Positions 1 through 7,661 are shown, numbered from the stretch's first letter. The stretch is DNA of 9,262 nt from Saprospirales bacterium (GCA_003559985.1 PWJP01000273.1:1-9262), one strand, 5' to 3'. Numbers and translations: made by a program. Notes: generated from the sequence alone by a model not told the origin.

Positions 1-21
1 AATTCGTAATTCGCAATTAAA
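1..21. repeat. Short degenerate 7-bp tandem repeat (AATTCGT)
   Basis: The window opens with AATTCGT, AATTCGC and AATTAAA, three 7-base units in a row with growing divergence. The stretch lies 85 bases beyond the stop codon of the DUF2207 gene and may continue outside the window. The remaining bases 22-105 show no gene and no convincing hairpin terminator. Arrays of AATTCG-type units are familiar in intergenic DNA of Bacteroidota. No function can be assigned. Confidence 0.4.
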
Positions 22-105
22 TAAATCCCTTATTGTCTGAATCACAGATCAAAGAGATGCGAGGCAAGTTGATTTTTCGGAGATAATTCAGTTGGCACAA
101 ATCAA

Positions 106-3100
106 TTACCAACTGCTACCGCCACCGCCGCCGAAGCCGCCACCTGAAGAGAATCCGCCGCCACCGAAGCTGCTTCCACCGCTCCCCGACCATGACGAAG
201 CTCCACTACCACTGCTTGATGGAGGTGGCATACTGAGGTCGTAATTCATTCGGTGCATACTTCGCACCAGTGCGTCGGTAAATACGATGGTGCTAAAGGT
301 AGAGCGGCGGTCCCTACTCTTGTACCAGTCCGGTGGCTCAGTCATAATTCCCTCAAATTTCTCAGCCCACTGCTTGCCGAGGCCGAATACGATTGCGTAG
401 GCAATGGTGGAATCAAAATAGCCGGGATTCTCTCGGTACAATGCCTTGATCCTGTCAATTTCAGCCGTGCGCACAAACTCCCGGAAACCGAGCAGCTTTT
501 GGTATTTTTTCATGCCAAAAGGTCCTTTCTTGGGCATAATCCTACCGAAGAAAACCAGTGCAAAACCCGCCAGCAGAGGGGCTACACCCCAGGACCAGTG
601 CCCCGTAAAAAAGGCAAATACCAAACCGGCAATTCCGACCACCATGGACAGTATCCCAAGACCGATTAATCCACAACCAAAACCGCGCGAGCCGGGTGCG
701 TAAAAATCGTGCTGCTTGCTGTAAAGCATCAGCTCTTTGTAAGCCCTCATCATTGTGCGGGAAAAGCGGGACCTCAACTCACTGAGCTTTACCTCATCCT
801 TGAAAAATATCCCATTGAAAAATGTTCTTTCGAAACCTCTCGCCGTTGAAGGAAGGTCTTTTATCTTCCGGAGCTTGTAGCTCAACTTCTTATTTTCCTG
901 AATCTCTTCCACCTCCAGATACCCCTTCCCGGCCCAGTAGTAGATCAGAGAAACCAGGTCTTTTTTGTGCAACTTGTCATCCCACAAAAGACCCGCTTCT
1001 GCTGAAGTGATTTTTTGTGGTGGATAAAACTGCACCACCACGGCTTCTTTGCGGTTTCTTCCAAAGCGGTCCCAAAGCAAGTACAGCACGAGCACCAACA
1101 ACAAAAGCCACCAGATGGGAAAATTATTTCTAAAAATCAGATAGAGCGCAGAGCCGATGGGCAAATCACCTGCGAAGCCCTCGTGCCCGCTCACCCTCAG
1201 TGTCATTGAACTACCTGTTGGGATCACCAAATCGGGCTGATCACTCACAAAAATCCCCTCCCTTAGACTCAGTGCCAGACTTTCATTTTGGTCAATCATT
1301 AGCTCAGCGGAAATATCCGAGCGGTCAAAACCATCCGGTGGAATCAATTCAAACTCAATGTTTCTAATCGGTTCGGTGGTTTTACTAACGAGTGGCACCT
1401 CTACGATTGACCTGCCGTTTACACTTCTGAAAAGGCCACGGTACAGCAAAGTAGCTGAAGGATTCCAATTCATCTCAGCCCGCACCCCTTCCGGAGCTGT
1501 GAGTACTCGTCGGCTACCCCACACCCTGTTTTCCCAGTCACCCTTCTCAGTTGAAAAGTCAGTCACCGGAGCAATTCGTCTGTCCATTAGATTCCAGGAT
1601 GGAATACCCAGATGACCGTTGAATTCTTCAGGATGGTAACTGTATCGATTGAGGAACACAGGTTCAAAGGTGGATGCCGTGCCGGGGAAGGGGTGCTCTA
1701 CTGTCCACTGATAATTGAGCTCCACTCCCTGTCTTTTGTCCATTTCAGCGCGGATATGCATTCGATCCACCAAAAAATCTTTTCCAAACAATCCCGGTGG
1801 CTGCAGTGCTTCGTCGTAAAAACCTTTTTCCAGATCGGTTTCCATGGCCAGGTAGTCCAGTCTGTATGCGGGATAAGAGGCATTAGCAACCAGCGACCTT
1901 CCGTCAGCTCTCTGAAAAAAATCGGGAAGGGAAACCCGCCCTGAAGAAGATGAAACCCGACCGGTAAAGGGAGCATTCATTTCAACCAGGATATTTTCAA
2001 CAGGTTCCTGTGGATAAAATCCCGAGGGCGTCAATCTCACCATATCAGTACTGTTATCTGTTGTCGTACCTCCCCACAGGTCATAGGCTAGAGAAACCGA
2101 TACTTCACCAGAGAAATCGGATTGGTCTGTTCTGAAAAACCGGATATACGTATTGTCCGCACTCCTCTTCAATTCGTAATCGAGCAGTTCATCACTGCTT
2201 TCAACTGTCAGGTTTTTGGGAAGGGGAAAAATGAGATGGCCGGTCAGGGGGGAGCCAAACGCTCTGCCTGCAATCCTTGAGAACGAACTTCGGCCATCCA
2301 GAAATTCGATTGTCATGAATTCGCGTACTTCAAAATAGCCACCGGTACCAATATCTGCAAAGTACTGGTGCTCCCGGACGACAAAATGGTCGGCAAATTT
2401 GTCTATGGGTGTGTGGATAGAAGTAAACTGATTCTTTGGATGGCGCGTCGCAAGTGAAATGCCCTCGTAGCGACCCAACGGTTGGGTCAGGTCTCCGTTA
2501 ATCCGGTTCTGTTCTACATTCACATTCACGTTGCGTTGCCTCGCACCCATCCTCCCGGTGGCGTAAACCACATCTCTTTGGATAAACGACAGTCCTTCCT
2601 CAGCTTCTATTGAAAAGCTGGCATTGTGAATATCAGTATTCCAATGGTGTCCAATAATATTCCAACTGAACTCCACGTGGTCCCTGAATTCATTAATCGC
2701 TCCCCAAACAGTGTAGGAAATGGTGTAGCGCTGGTCTCCGCTGAGTCGCTTATCCGGATCGCCAATTCTGATTCGCAAGTGATCACCCTCCATAAAATAC
2801 GTAAAGGGATGCTCCTCCACATGGATGTCTTCCACCACAATTTCATAAAGTTCGGGGCCAATGGGGCGGATCGCTCTGTCTTCTCCACTTCCCCCATTTT
2901 CGCGATAACGCACCGGTAAATCACGCAAAATACCACGACGGGACTCGACAAAAGTGAGGTCGATGGTTTCAATTACATTAAAGGAGCCGTCCCTGTTCAA
3001 CTCAATCTGTACATCGTAATTCCGGATATAAAATTCCTCTGCCTTGAGTTCAAGATTCCCAAGAAGCAGGATTGAAACAAAAAGTAGAAGCCCGAATATG

Positions 3101-3108
3101 CGATGCAT
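106..3108 (-). CDS. DUF2207 family membrane protein, unusually long (1000 aa), Gly-rich C-terminus
   Basis: Predicted envelope protein of the DUF2207 family; its biochemical role is unknown. A signal peptide covers residues 1-23 (hydrophobic GLLLFVSILLLG). Residues 25-640 are extracytoplasmic and beta-rich. One membrane segment lies near 664-679 (WWLLLLVLVLYLLW), a cytoplasmic stretch follows at 690-800, and two more hydrophobic segments lie near 808-833 and 841-857. The tail at 964-1000 is Gly/Ser-rich and ends in GGGGGSSW, a hallmark of DUF2207 and TPM-domain proteins. Family members are usually about 600 residues; the excess here comes from what look like two further copies of the N-terminal beta-domain, beginning near residues 240 and 444. 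The frame is open throughout and ends in TAA. The start ATG sits 9 bases after the lemA stop, so the two genes are almost certainly co-transcribed. The family call is firm; the function is inferred only from the LemA association. Confidence 0.9.
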   Translation of the reverse strand: MHRIFGLLLFVSILLLGNLELKAEEFYIRNYDVQIELNRDGSFNVIETIDLTFVESRRGILRDLPVRYRENGGSGEDRAIRPIGPELYEIVVEDIHVEEHPFTYFMEGDHLRIRIGDPDKRLSGDQRYTISYTVWGAINEFRDHVEFSWNIIGHHWNTDIHNASFSIEAEEGLSFIQRDVVYATGRMGARQRNVNVNVEQNRINGDLTQPLGRYEGISLATRHPKNQFTSIHTPIDKFADHFVVREHQYFADIGTGGYFEVREFMTIEFLDGRSSFSRIAGRAFGSPLTGHLIFPLPKNLTVESSDELLDYELKRSADNTYIRFFRTDQSDFSGEVSVSLAYDLWGGTTTDNSTDMVRLTPSGFYPQEPVENILVEMNAPFTGRVSSSSGRVSLPDFFQRADGRSLVANASYPAYRLDYLAMETDLEKGFYDEALQPPGLFGKDFLVDRMHIRAEMDKRQGVELNYQWTVEHPFPGTASTFEPVFLNRYSYHPEEFNGHLGIPSWNLMDRRIAPVTDFSTEKGDWENRVWGSRRVLTAPEGVRAEMNWNPSATLLYRGLFRSVNGRSIVEVPLVSKTTEPIRNIEFELIPPDGFDRSDISAELMIDQNESLALSLREGIFVSDQPDLVIPTGSSMTLRVSGHEGFAGDLPIGSALYLIFRNNFPIWWLLLLVLVLYLLWDRFGRNRKEAVVVQFYPPQKITSAEAGLLWDDKLHKKDLVSLIYYWAGKGYLEVEEIQENKKLSYKLRKIKDLPSTARGFERTFFNGIFFKDEVKLSELRSRFSRTMMRAYKELMLYSKQHDFYAPGSRGFGCGLIGLGILSMVVGIAGLVFAFFTGHWSWGVAPLLAGFALVFFGRIMPKKGPFGMKKYQKLLGFREFVRTAEIDRIKALYRENPGYFDSTIAYAIVFGLGKQWAEKFEGIMTEPPDWYKSRDRRSTFSTIVFTDALVRSMHRMNYDLSMPPPSSSGSGASSWSGSGGSSFGGGGFSSGGGFGGGGGSSW
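109..219 (-). repeat. Low-complexity DNA encoding the Gly/Ser-rich tail of the DUF2207 protein
   Basis: The last 37 codons are nearly all Gly, Ser, Ala, Phe and Trp, giving a run of CCGCCACC-like triplets on the plus strand. This is a coding low-complexity tract, not an intergenic repeat. Such tails close many DUF2207 and YgcG/TPM proteins, usually directly after the last membrane-proximal domain. Confidence 0.7.
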
Positions 3109-3117
3109 GGTAATAGT

Positions 3118-3624
3118 TTAAAATTTTACACTGGGTGCCTCACGTTGGGAGTGGTCATCCAGTTCAAAAAACTGATAGGGTGTGAAGTTGAAAGCTCCAG
3201 CAATTATATTGGCCGGGAAAACAGCAATTCCCGTATTGAATTCCCTCACCGTGGCATTGTAGTAGCGGCGAGACATCTGAATTTCATCCTCTATGCCGGT
3301 CAACTGCTGCTGAAACTTTAAAAAGTTGGAGTTGGCCTTGAGGTCGGGATAATTTTCCGCCAGGGCAAAAACGGATCTCAGCGCACCGGTCAATTGATTT
3401 TCCGCGGCGATTTTCTCGCCCTTCCCTCCGGCATTTAATGCTCTGGCTCGGGCATCAGCCACATTGTCAAAAATCTCTTTCTCGTGTTTGGCATAACCCT
3501 TGACCGTTTCCATGAGATTGGGAATGAGATCGTACCGGCGCTTGAGTTGTACATCAATACCACTCCAGCTGTCCTCCACTTTGTTTTTCTGGCGGATAAA
3601 CTTATTGTAGTAATTGATTCCCAT
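3118..3624 (-). CDS. lemA: LemA family protein, N-terminally shortened by an in-frame stop
   Basis: LemA proteins are small membrane-anchored helical proteins with an N-terminal transmembrane helix and a coiled-coil four-helix body; their role is not well defined. From the ATG at 3624 the product is 168 residues and shows the family signatures: WSGIDVQLKRRYDLIPNLMETVKGYA at 20-45 (key RRYDLIPNL at 29-37), and YPDLKAN at 92-98 leading into LTGIEDEIQMSRRYYN at 108-123. The family is normally about 185 residues. The missing membrane anchor is encoded directly upstream in the same frame from an ATG at 3675, but a TGA at 3648-3646 interrupts it. Translation from 3624 would give a soluble LemA body, either by reinitiation after the short upstream peptide or by direct initiation. 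The stop (TAA) lies 9 bases before the DUF2207 start. Identity is firm; whether a functional anchored protein is made is open. Confidence 0.88.
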   Translation of the reverse strand: MGINYYNKFIRQKNKVEDSWSGIDVQLKRRYDLIPNLMETVKGYAKHEKEIFDNVADARARALNAGGKGEKIAAENQLTGALRSVFALAENYPDLKANSNFLKFQQQLTGIEDEIQMSRRYYNATVREFNTGIAVFPANIIAGAFNFTPYQFFELDDHSQREAPSVKF

Positions 3625-3675
3625 AATGACAAGAAGCAGACCAATTCAACCGATTACCAAAAGAGCTATTAACAT
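3625..3675 (-). other. Interrupted membrane-anchor segment of lemA (in-frame TGA at 3648-3646)
   Basis: Read from the ATG at 3675 in the lemA frame, the codons give MLIALLVIG, then TGA, then IGLLLVI, and run straight into the MGINYYNKF start of the body. Together this is the hydrophobic helix expected for LemA, and it would restore a 185-residue protein, the usual family length. The next in-frame stop upstream is about 12 bases before this ATG, so 3675 is the natural original start. Single-base changes to TGA could come from TGG (Trp), TTA (Leu) or GGA (Gly), all acceptable in a membrane helix. TGA also ends the preceding peptidase gene and ftsE, so it is read as a stop in this genome. Confidence 0.8.
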
Positions 3676-3690
3676 AATTAAGGAGTATTA

Positions 3691-3753
3691 GAAATTAAAA
3701 GTGGAGCAATCGGTGTTCCTGCCTATGTTTAGGAAAGTAACCCATTGCTCCAC
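3691..3753 (-). terminator. Rho-independent terminator after the M16 peptidase pair
   Basis: A perfect 10-bp inverted repeat, GTGGAGCAAT at 3701-3710 and ATTGCTCCAC at 3744-3753, encloses further pairing: GGT 3712-3714 with ACC 3740-3742, and TTCCT 3716-3720 with AGGAA 3731-3735, leaving a 10-base loop. On the minus strand the hairpin is followed at once by TTTTAATTT (3700-3692). It lies 22 bases beyond the TGA of the second peptidase gene and 15 bases before the original lemA ATG. It therefore most likely ends the peptidase transcript. Because it sits in the presumed lemA leader, an attenuation role is also possible. No clear lemA promoter (TAnnTTTG) is visible. Confidence 0.7.
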
Positions 3754-3775
3754 CGGTAAAATTGTTTACGTCATA

Positions 3776-5857
3776 TCAATCTACAGAAAACAATTCCGGA
3801 TCGAGACCGGTATTGACTTCCAATTTCTCAGTTTCCATTTCAATCGGCATGGGTCCCACTCCGGACACCGAAACCTTGTAAGGGAAATACACACCGGACA
3901 CTTCTTTGTATTCGTGAAAATCAGTGGTAATGGTCTGGGTTTGCCCCATTTGCTCCACTGTAACCGATTCTCTCACTTTCAGGAAGGTCTCCATATCGTA
4001 GTACTCATCCATGATCGTTCCATCGTCGCTATTTACTCTGACTCTGTAAGCATCATTTCCTTCTATGCGCTCCACACCTCTCAGTTCCATTTCGACTTCG
4101 CCATCCAGGTAGGAGAGTTCCCTTATTATTTTGGCTCGCTGGCGCTGACCTTCGATATCGCTTTCAGCGGTGGGCATTCTTTGACCCATTGCAGAGGTGT
4201 AGCCAGCTTCTCCGTCAAATACCTCTTTTTGCATAATGTTACCACCCATTTCCAATTCCATGACCATTTTGTATGGGGCCATTTTCCTGGTGGTTTCTTT
4301 AATTGTTGAACCCATCATTTCAGCGGTCCTGACCATTGTAAAATCCTCAATAGCATTGATGGCTTCTTTCCCACCAATAGCATCTATGTACTGAGAAATG
4401 ACCCATTCTGCGGTTACGCTTTCATCCAGTTCCACATCGCTTTTTTCAACGGGGCGGGCAAAGGCATCGTAGAAGTGTACCTGTCCATCGTGGGCAAATC
4501 TCAACAGTCTCTCAGGGATTTCATCTTCATTACCTGCAACCAGGATATGGGCATTTTCTGGTTTGATGTACTTCCGGGCCATTTCCTGTACGTCCTCAGC
4601 AGTGACGGCCTCCAACCTCTCCAGGTAGGTAGCATAGTAGTCTTCAGGCAGGTTGTAGCGCTCGATATTGAGTGCAAAACGGGCAACCGTCTGCGGACTT
4701 TCAAGAGAGCGGGCAAAGCTTCCGTTCATAAAGTTTTTAATGAGTTCGAGGCTTCTCTCATCCACCGGTTCATTGACCATTCGCTCCATTTCGTAAAGTA
4801 CTTCCACAATGGCACTGTCCGTTACATCATTTCCAACTTCTGCACCCGCTGAAAAAGTACCAACAAGCCGGTCCGTGCTGAGGCGAGACCTTGCTCCATA
4901 AGTATAACCCTTGTCCTCGCGCAGGTTTTGCATTAGCCTTCCAGAGAAGACACCTCCACCGAGAATACTATTCATCACGCTGGCCTTAATGGCATCGGGA
5001 TGACCGGGAGTGAGTTCTACCGGATATGCCACTCTGAATACAGACTGCACCGCTCCGGGACGATTGGCAAAAGAAACCTTCAGTCCCTCTGGAGCTTGTG
5101 GAGTCTCGTACTCGCGGGATGGTACATCGCCCGGTTCCCAATCACCGAGAAAGCGCTGAGTTAGTTCTCTGGCCTCCTCCACATTAATATTACCGACAAT
5201 GACCAGGTAGCCGACATTGGGCTTGAAATTGGTGTTGTAATAATCCACGAGGTGATCTCTGGTGATATTGTCAATAGTTTCCTCTGTCATTACCTCCCCA
5301 TAGGGATGGTTGGGAAATAGGATGGCAGAAGAGAGGTTGCTAATGATGGCTTGTGCATCCGTGGGCACTGTGGACAATCCTGATTTAGACTGCATGATTG
5401 ATCTGTCCAGCTCTTCCTGAGGAAAAGTGGGATTCTGCAAAACATCCGCCATCAATTCCATCAAGGTCTCCGAATGCCTCGCAAGTGCACTACCCGAAAC
5501 CCCGGTTGAAGATGCAGAAAGGCTGGCACCGATGAAATCGATTTCATCATCCAGGGTAGCTTTGTCTCGGTTTGTTGTACCTGATCTCAATTGTGAGCCG
5601 AACATGGAGACAAATCCGGCAGCATCACCTTCCATCACAGGGTCTATATCCAGGGTCAACCTGAAACTGGTACGGGGGCTTCGCTCATTTTCCACTACGA
5701 TGACCCTGAGGCCATTATCCATTGTAAAGGCTTCATAATCACCAATTTGTATGGTCGGAGCCGGTCCTGGCTCGGGCTGTACAGACCGGTCAATTTGTGC
5801 TGCGAGGGTCCCGCTAAAAGCAAAAACCGCCGCAAAAATTATTATTATATTCTTCAT
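3776..5857 (-). CDS. M16 family peptidase, non-catalytic (R/Y) subunit with LolA-like C-terminal domain
   Basis: Insulinase-family protein without the zinc site. From the ATG at 5857 it is 693 residues, with a signal peptide at 1-20 (MKNIIIIFAAVFAFSGTLAA, then Q). The M16 N-domain covers about 40-240; where the partner gene has HFFEH this one has SMFGS (84-88), so both His ligands and the catalytic Glu are gone. The M16 C-domain covers about 250-460 and keeps the substrate-binding Arg307 (SGRL) and Tyr320 (GYTYG). Residues 475-693 form an extra domain (AIGGKEAINAIEDF at 494-507, FHEYKEVSGVYFPYKV at 647-662) that resembles LolA/outer-membrane lipoprotein-sorting-like beta folds of Bacteroidota. 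An in-frame ATG at 5926 overlaps the upstream stop (TAATG) but would put 23 polar residues before the signal peptide, so 5857 is preferred. The stop is TGA. It probably works as a periplasmic heterodimer with the upstream gene. Confidence 0.9.
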   Translation of the reverse strand: MKNIIIIFAAVFAFSGTLAAQIDRSVQPEPGPAPTIQIGDYEAFTMDNGLRVIVVENERSPRTSFRLTLDIDPVMEGDAAGFVSMFGSQLRSGTTNRDKATLDDEIDFIGASLSASSTGVSGSALARHSETLMELMADVLQNPTFPQEELDRSIMQSKSGLSTVPTDAQAIISNLSSAILFPNHPYGEVMTEETIDNITRDHLVDYYNTNFKPNVGYLVIVGNINVEEARELTQRFLGDWEPGDVPSREYETPQAPEGLKVSFANRPGAVQSVFRVAYPVELTPGHPDAIKASVMNSILGGGVFSGRLMQNLREDKGYTYGARSRLSTDRLVGTFSAGAEVGNDVTDSAIVEVLYEMERMVNEPVDERSLELIKNFMNGSFARSLESPQTVARFALNIERYNLPEDYYATYLERLEAVTAEDVQEMARKYIKPENAHILVAGNEDEIPERLLRFAHDGQVHFYDAFARPVEKSDVELDESVTAEWVISQYIDAIGGKEAINAIEDFTMVRTAEMMGSTIKETTRKMAPYKMVMELEMGGNIMQKEVFDGEAGYTSAMGQRMPTAESDIEGQRQRAKIIRELSYLDGEVEMELRGVERIEGNDAYRVRVNSDDGTIMDEYYDMETFLKVRESVTVEQMGQTQTITTDFHEYKEVSGVYFPYKVSVSGVGPMPIEMETEKLEVNTGLDPELFSVD

Positions 5858-5925
5858 TTTGATATTATTTCTGTTAAACATTTTATGAACAATCTTTACA
5901 TATAATTCTATATGGAAAAATCGCA
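5858..5925 (-). other. 68-base intercistronic gap with a small dyad
   Basis: This stretch lies between the stop of the zinc-site M16 gene and the chosen start of its partner. It is AT-rich and contains CATATA at 5899-5904 and TATATG at 5909-5914, a 6-bp inverted repeat around ATTC. There is no T-tract after it on the minus strand, so it does not resemble a terminator, and no TAnnTTTG promoter is visible. The two genes are most simply read as one transcript. No Shine-Dalgarno-like sequence precedes the ATG at 5857, which fits Bacteroidota. Confidence 0.4.
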
Positions 5926-7248
5926 TTAATTAGATGGTTTGGGCAGGTAATAAAGTACCACTCTGCGCTCCGGATTGAAGAACTCAACGGCTGCGCGGTT
6001 GATGTCTTCCTTGGTAATCGCCATGTAACGATCTATTTCCGTGTTGATCAGATTGGCATCTCCATGAATGAGATAGAGGTTGGCCAAATTCGAAGCCAGC
6101 CTTCCCATGGTAGTATTGTCTCCCACCTTCCGGGTTTCAAACTGATTGTAAAGTTTTTGGAGTTCCGTGGCAGATATCATCTCCTGACGTACTTTATCTA
6201 CCTCAGCATCAATGGCTGCTTCCAGCTCAGCAACATCTACCCCCATATTGGGCAGGGCAAAAATTATGAACAGTCCCGGGTCTTCCAGTCCGAGGGGAAT
6301 GGCCTGAACAGTCATTGCTAATTCCTGCTCAATCACCAGCGACCTGTACAAACGGCTACTCTGTCCACCGGAGAGAAGATTTCCAAGCATATCCACGGCA
6401 TAGTAATCAGGCTCTCCCATCGCAGGGATTTGGTAGGCGTGGATGATAGCAGGTAGCTGAATGTTATCGTAGAATGTATCTCTCTTTTCATAAGTGAGCG
6501 GGGGCTCAACCACATCGGGTCTTCTCATCTCCTGCTCACCTTTTGGAATGTCACCAAAATAATCATCAACCATTCTCTTAGTCTCTTCAATGTCAATATC
6601 TCCTGCGACTACCAACACTGCATTGTTGGGCACGTAAAACATGCTGTGAAATTCAGCGAATTCATGTACTTCGGCATTGCGTATATGCTCATCCTTACCC
6701 AGCACATCCCACTGATAGGGGTGCTCACTAAATGCCCTCTTTATGGTTTCAGTCAAAATCCTTCCATAAGGTCTGTTGTCACGGGTTTGCTTCATTTCCT
6801 CCGTAACCACATCCTTCTCAATGGCTACACCGGTAGAATCCACCACGGGGTGAAGCATGCGCTCAGACTCCAACCACAGACCAAGTTCCAACTGATTGGA
6901 TGGCATCAACACAAAGTAATTAGTAATGTCAAAACTGGTCCAGGCATTTAGTGACCCACCGGCTTTCTCCACTATCTCTGAAAACTCACCCCTTCCGATG
7001 TGCTCTGTGCCCTGAAACATCAAGTGCTCAAAAAAGTGTGCAAAACCCGTGAGATCCGGGGTTTCATTTTTAGAACCCACATGATACATTACATTCACGG
7101 CAACCACCGGAGTAGTATTATCCTGGTGCAGTATCACATGCAGTCCATTGTCGAGGGTGTACTCCTCAAATTCTATGGCCGGTCTCTGTGCCAGGGCCAT
7201 GGAAGAACCCACCAGAAGAAAGACCAGTGCAGACAAAACGTTTTTCAT
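5926..7248 (-). CDS. M16 family zinc metallopeptidase, catalytic (HxxEH) subunit
   Basis: Insulinase/processing-peptidase-like zinc endopeptidase of 440 residues, the typical size of a one-repeat M16B/C subunit. A signal peptide covers residues 1-20 (VLSALVFLLVGSSMALA, then Q), placing it in the periplasm or at the envelope. The inverted zinc motif HFFEH is at 71-75 (ligands His71 and His75, catalytic Glu74), and the third ligand is in VVTEEMKQ (Glu150 or Glu151). The C-terminal half carries GGQSSRLYRSLV (294-305), but the Tyr expected in the LAY position is Met312, so the Arg/Tyr substrate-binding pair is incomplete. The partner encoded just downstream has the opposite pattern, which points to a two-gene heterodimer. 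The stop is TAA, and the start ATG is the only one in front of the signal peptide. A weak TAnnTTTG-like box (TTATTTTG, 7306-7299) lies about 50 bases upstream. Confidence 0.93.
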   Translation of the reverse strand: MKNVLSALVFLLVGSSMALAQRPAIEFEEYTLDNGLHVILHQDNTTPVVAVNVMYHVGSKNETPDLTGFAHFFEHLMFQGTEHIGRGEFSEIVEKAGGSLNAWTSFDITNYFVLMPSNQLELGLWLESERMLHPVVDSTGVAIEKDVVTEEMKQTRDNRPYGRILTETIKRAFSEHPYQWDVLGKDEHIRNAEVHEFAEFHSMFYVPNNAVLVVAGDIDIEETKRMVDDYFGDIPKGEQEMRRPDVVEPPLTYEKRDTFYDNIQLPAIIHAYQIPAMGEPDYYAVDMLGNLLSGGQSSRLYRSLVIEQELAMTVQAIPLGLEDPGLFIIFALPNMGVDVAELEAAIDAEVDKVRQEMISATELQKLYNQFETRKVGDNTTMGRLASNLANLYLIHGDANLINTEIDRYMAITKEDINRAAVEFFNPERRVVLYYLPKPSN

Positions 7249-7498
7249 ATTAAAGCTTTTTTTAATGTTAATTCTCTGAATATCAATTAATTTCTTCGCA
7301 AAATAACGAAATATTCACGGATAATCCACATAGATTTAGACCAATTATTGGTTTCGTTCTACAAAATCACCACTTACTGTCAAACGACCAGCAAAATATG
7401 CAAATGACTACTATCCAGCCTACGGCTTTCCATTGTATCTTCAGTTCCTTGCCTTGTAAGAAACCAGGTGGTTGATGGTTATTGGCGGCAAGTTAGTT

Positions 7499-7530
7499 GT
7501 GAGTTAGTGAGTCTGTGAGTTGGTGAGTTG
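7499..7530. repeat. Four-unit 8-bp tandem repeat (consensus GTGAGTTG)
   Basis: The units are GTGAGTTA (7499-7506), GTGAGTCT (7507-7514), GTGAGTTG (7515-7522) and GTGAGTTG (7523-7530), preceded by a degenerate AGTTAGTT. There are no spacers between units, so it is not a CRISPR. It is a simple sequence array that could vary in copy number. It marks the start of the repeat-rich stretch upstream of the M16 operon. Confidence 0.75.
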
Positions 7531-7536
7531 TTTTCA

Positions 7537-7577
7537 TCCCCCTCCCCAAAGCATAGGAGACAAGAAAGCTTAGGGGG
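7537..7577. repeat. Degenerate C-run/G-run inverted repeat with AAAGC core
   Basis: CCCCCT (7538-7543) and AGGGGG (7572-7577) form inverted ends, and inside them lie CCCCAAAGC and AAAGCTT. The left half, 7537-7552, is close to the reverse complement of 7723-7739, so this looks like a decayed relative of the perfect palindrome at 7714-7733, with about 13 extra bases between its halves. No function is evident. Confidence 0.45.
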
Positions 7578-7661
7578 CAGGCTGCTACCTCGATGTAGTC
7601 GGCAGTATATCTTTATGAGGGGTTGTTGGAATTTGAGGATATTTTCTGGGTAAAAAGTTTT

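Noticed and set aside
3701..4309. Plus-strand open frame of about 200 codons
   Set aside because: It lies antisense to the M16 gene, has no family resemblance, and mirrors the codon pattern of the minus-strand gene.
7499..7530. CRISPR array
   Set aside because: The 8-base units are directly adjacent, too short and without spacers.
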